Of a stretch of DNA of 6,213 bases, positions 5,500 to 6,213 are shown piece after piece. Numbering within the stretch: the stretch's first letter is position 1; every line of letters starts with the position of its first letter. The notes beneath the pieces were generated by a model. It ran no database searches. It was given only the letters and a program-made list of their open reading frames with translations, and had not been told where the DNA came from. The translations under genes and the position numbers were made by a program. This DNA is from Deltaproteobacteria bacterium (GTDB lineage Bacteria; Desulfobacterota; Desulfobacteria; Desulfobacterales; JAFDCJ01). The DNA lies in assembly GCA_024277475.1 (NCBI GenBank), contig JAJRVC010000680.1, positions 1-6,213 on the forward strand, in the 5' to 3' direction.

Positions 5500-5535
5500 A
5501 AAAAAAACGCCGCAGACGGCGAACCATCTGCGGCG
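5500..5535 (-). terminator. Intrinsic terminator of the aconitase gene
   Basis: Read on the minus strand, CGCCGCAGATGG (5535-5524) and CCGTCTGCGGCG (5519-5508) form a 12-bp stem with a UUCG tetraloop, followed by eight T (5507-5500). The one non-Watson-Crick pair is a G-U wobble in minus-strand RNA but an A-C mismatch in plus-strand RNA, which supports the minus orientation. It lies about 20 bp after the aconitase stop. Confidence 0.94.
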
Positions 5536-5556
5536 CAATAGGAGGAGATAAAAGCA

Positions 5557-6213
<657 letters not shown>

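Overview
The window looks like a chromosomal segment from a bacterium of the FCB side of the tree (Bacteroidetes / Ignavibacteria / Calditrichota / KSB1-like). The main reason is a secreted protein ending in a YPNPFN-type C-terminal sorting domain, the address label of type IX secretion (T9SS). A bacterial aconitase-A gene, a class 1B SpeD and dense short interspersed repeats fit a free-living or metagenome-derived genome of this kind. The phylum is an inference; no rRNA or marker gene is present.

Layout. (1) 1-2523, minus strand, AT-rich: a two-gene secreted-protein cassette. The upstream gene (2523-1579) encodes a 314-residue protein with a signal peptide and T9SS sorting domain. The downstream gene (1544 to beyond the left edge) encodes an M6-like secreted zinc metalloprotease that appears to start at CTG, because no ATG, GTG or TTG lies at a usable distance from its strong Shine-Dalgarno. 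A sigma70-like promoter lies just upstream of 2523. (2) 2650-3540, minus strand, GC-richer: an NmrA-like NAD(P)-binding atypical SDR. (3) 3541-3746: a divergent control region with a good sigma70-type promoter facing right and two near-identical 16-bp palindromes 95 bp apart. (4) 3747-4678, plus strand: an operon of an XRE/cupin regulator and S-adenosylmethionine decarboxylase (speD), closed by a strong intrinsic terminator. (5) 4730-5500: a repeat landing zone between two convergent genes, holding a phased ACGCTGA repeat, a GC-rich double hairpin, and a 247-bp MITE-like element (13-bp perfect terminal inverted repeats, 5-bp target duplication) with another short palindromic repeat nested in it. 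(6) 5500-6213, minus strand: terminator and C-terminal 218 residues of aconitate hydratase A, running off the right edge.

How it works together. SpeD makes decarboxylated SAM, the aminopropyl donor for spermidine-type polyamines; the regulator encoded just upstream probably controls its own operon through the two palindromes, and perhaps the divergent NmrA gene, in response to a small ligand bound by a cupin that lacks the usual metal-binding histidines. The secreted cassette and aconitase are unrelated in function. No defence system, CRISPR array or RNA gene is visible. The most interesting items are the paired operators of the regulator-speD operon, the MITE with its target duplication, and the CTG-start protease.
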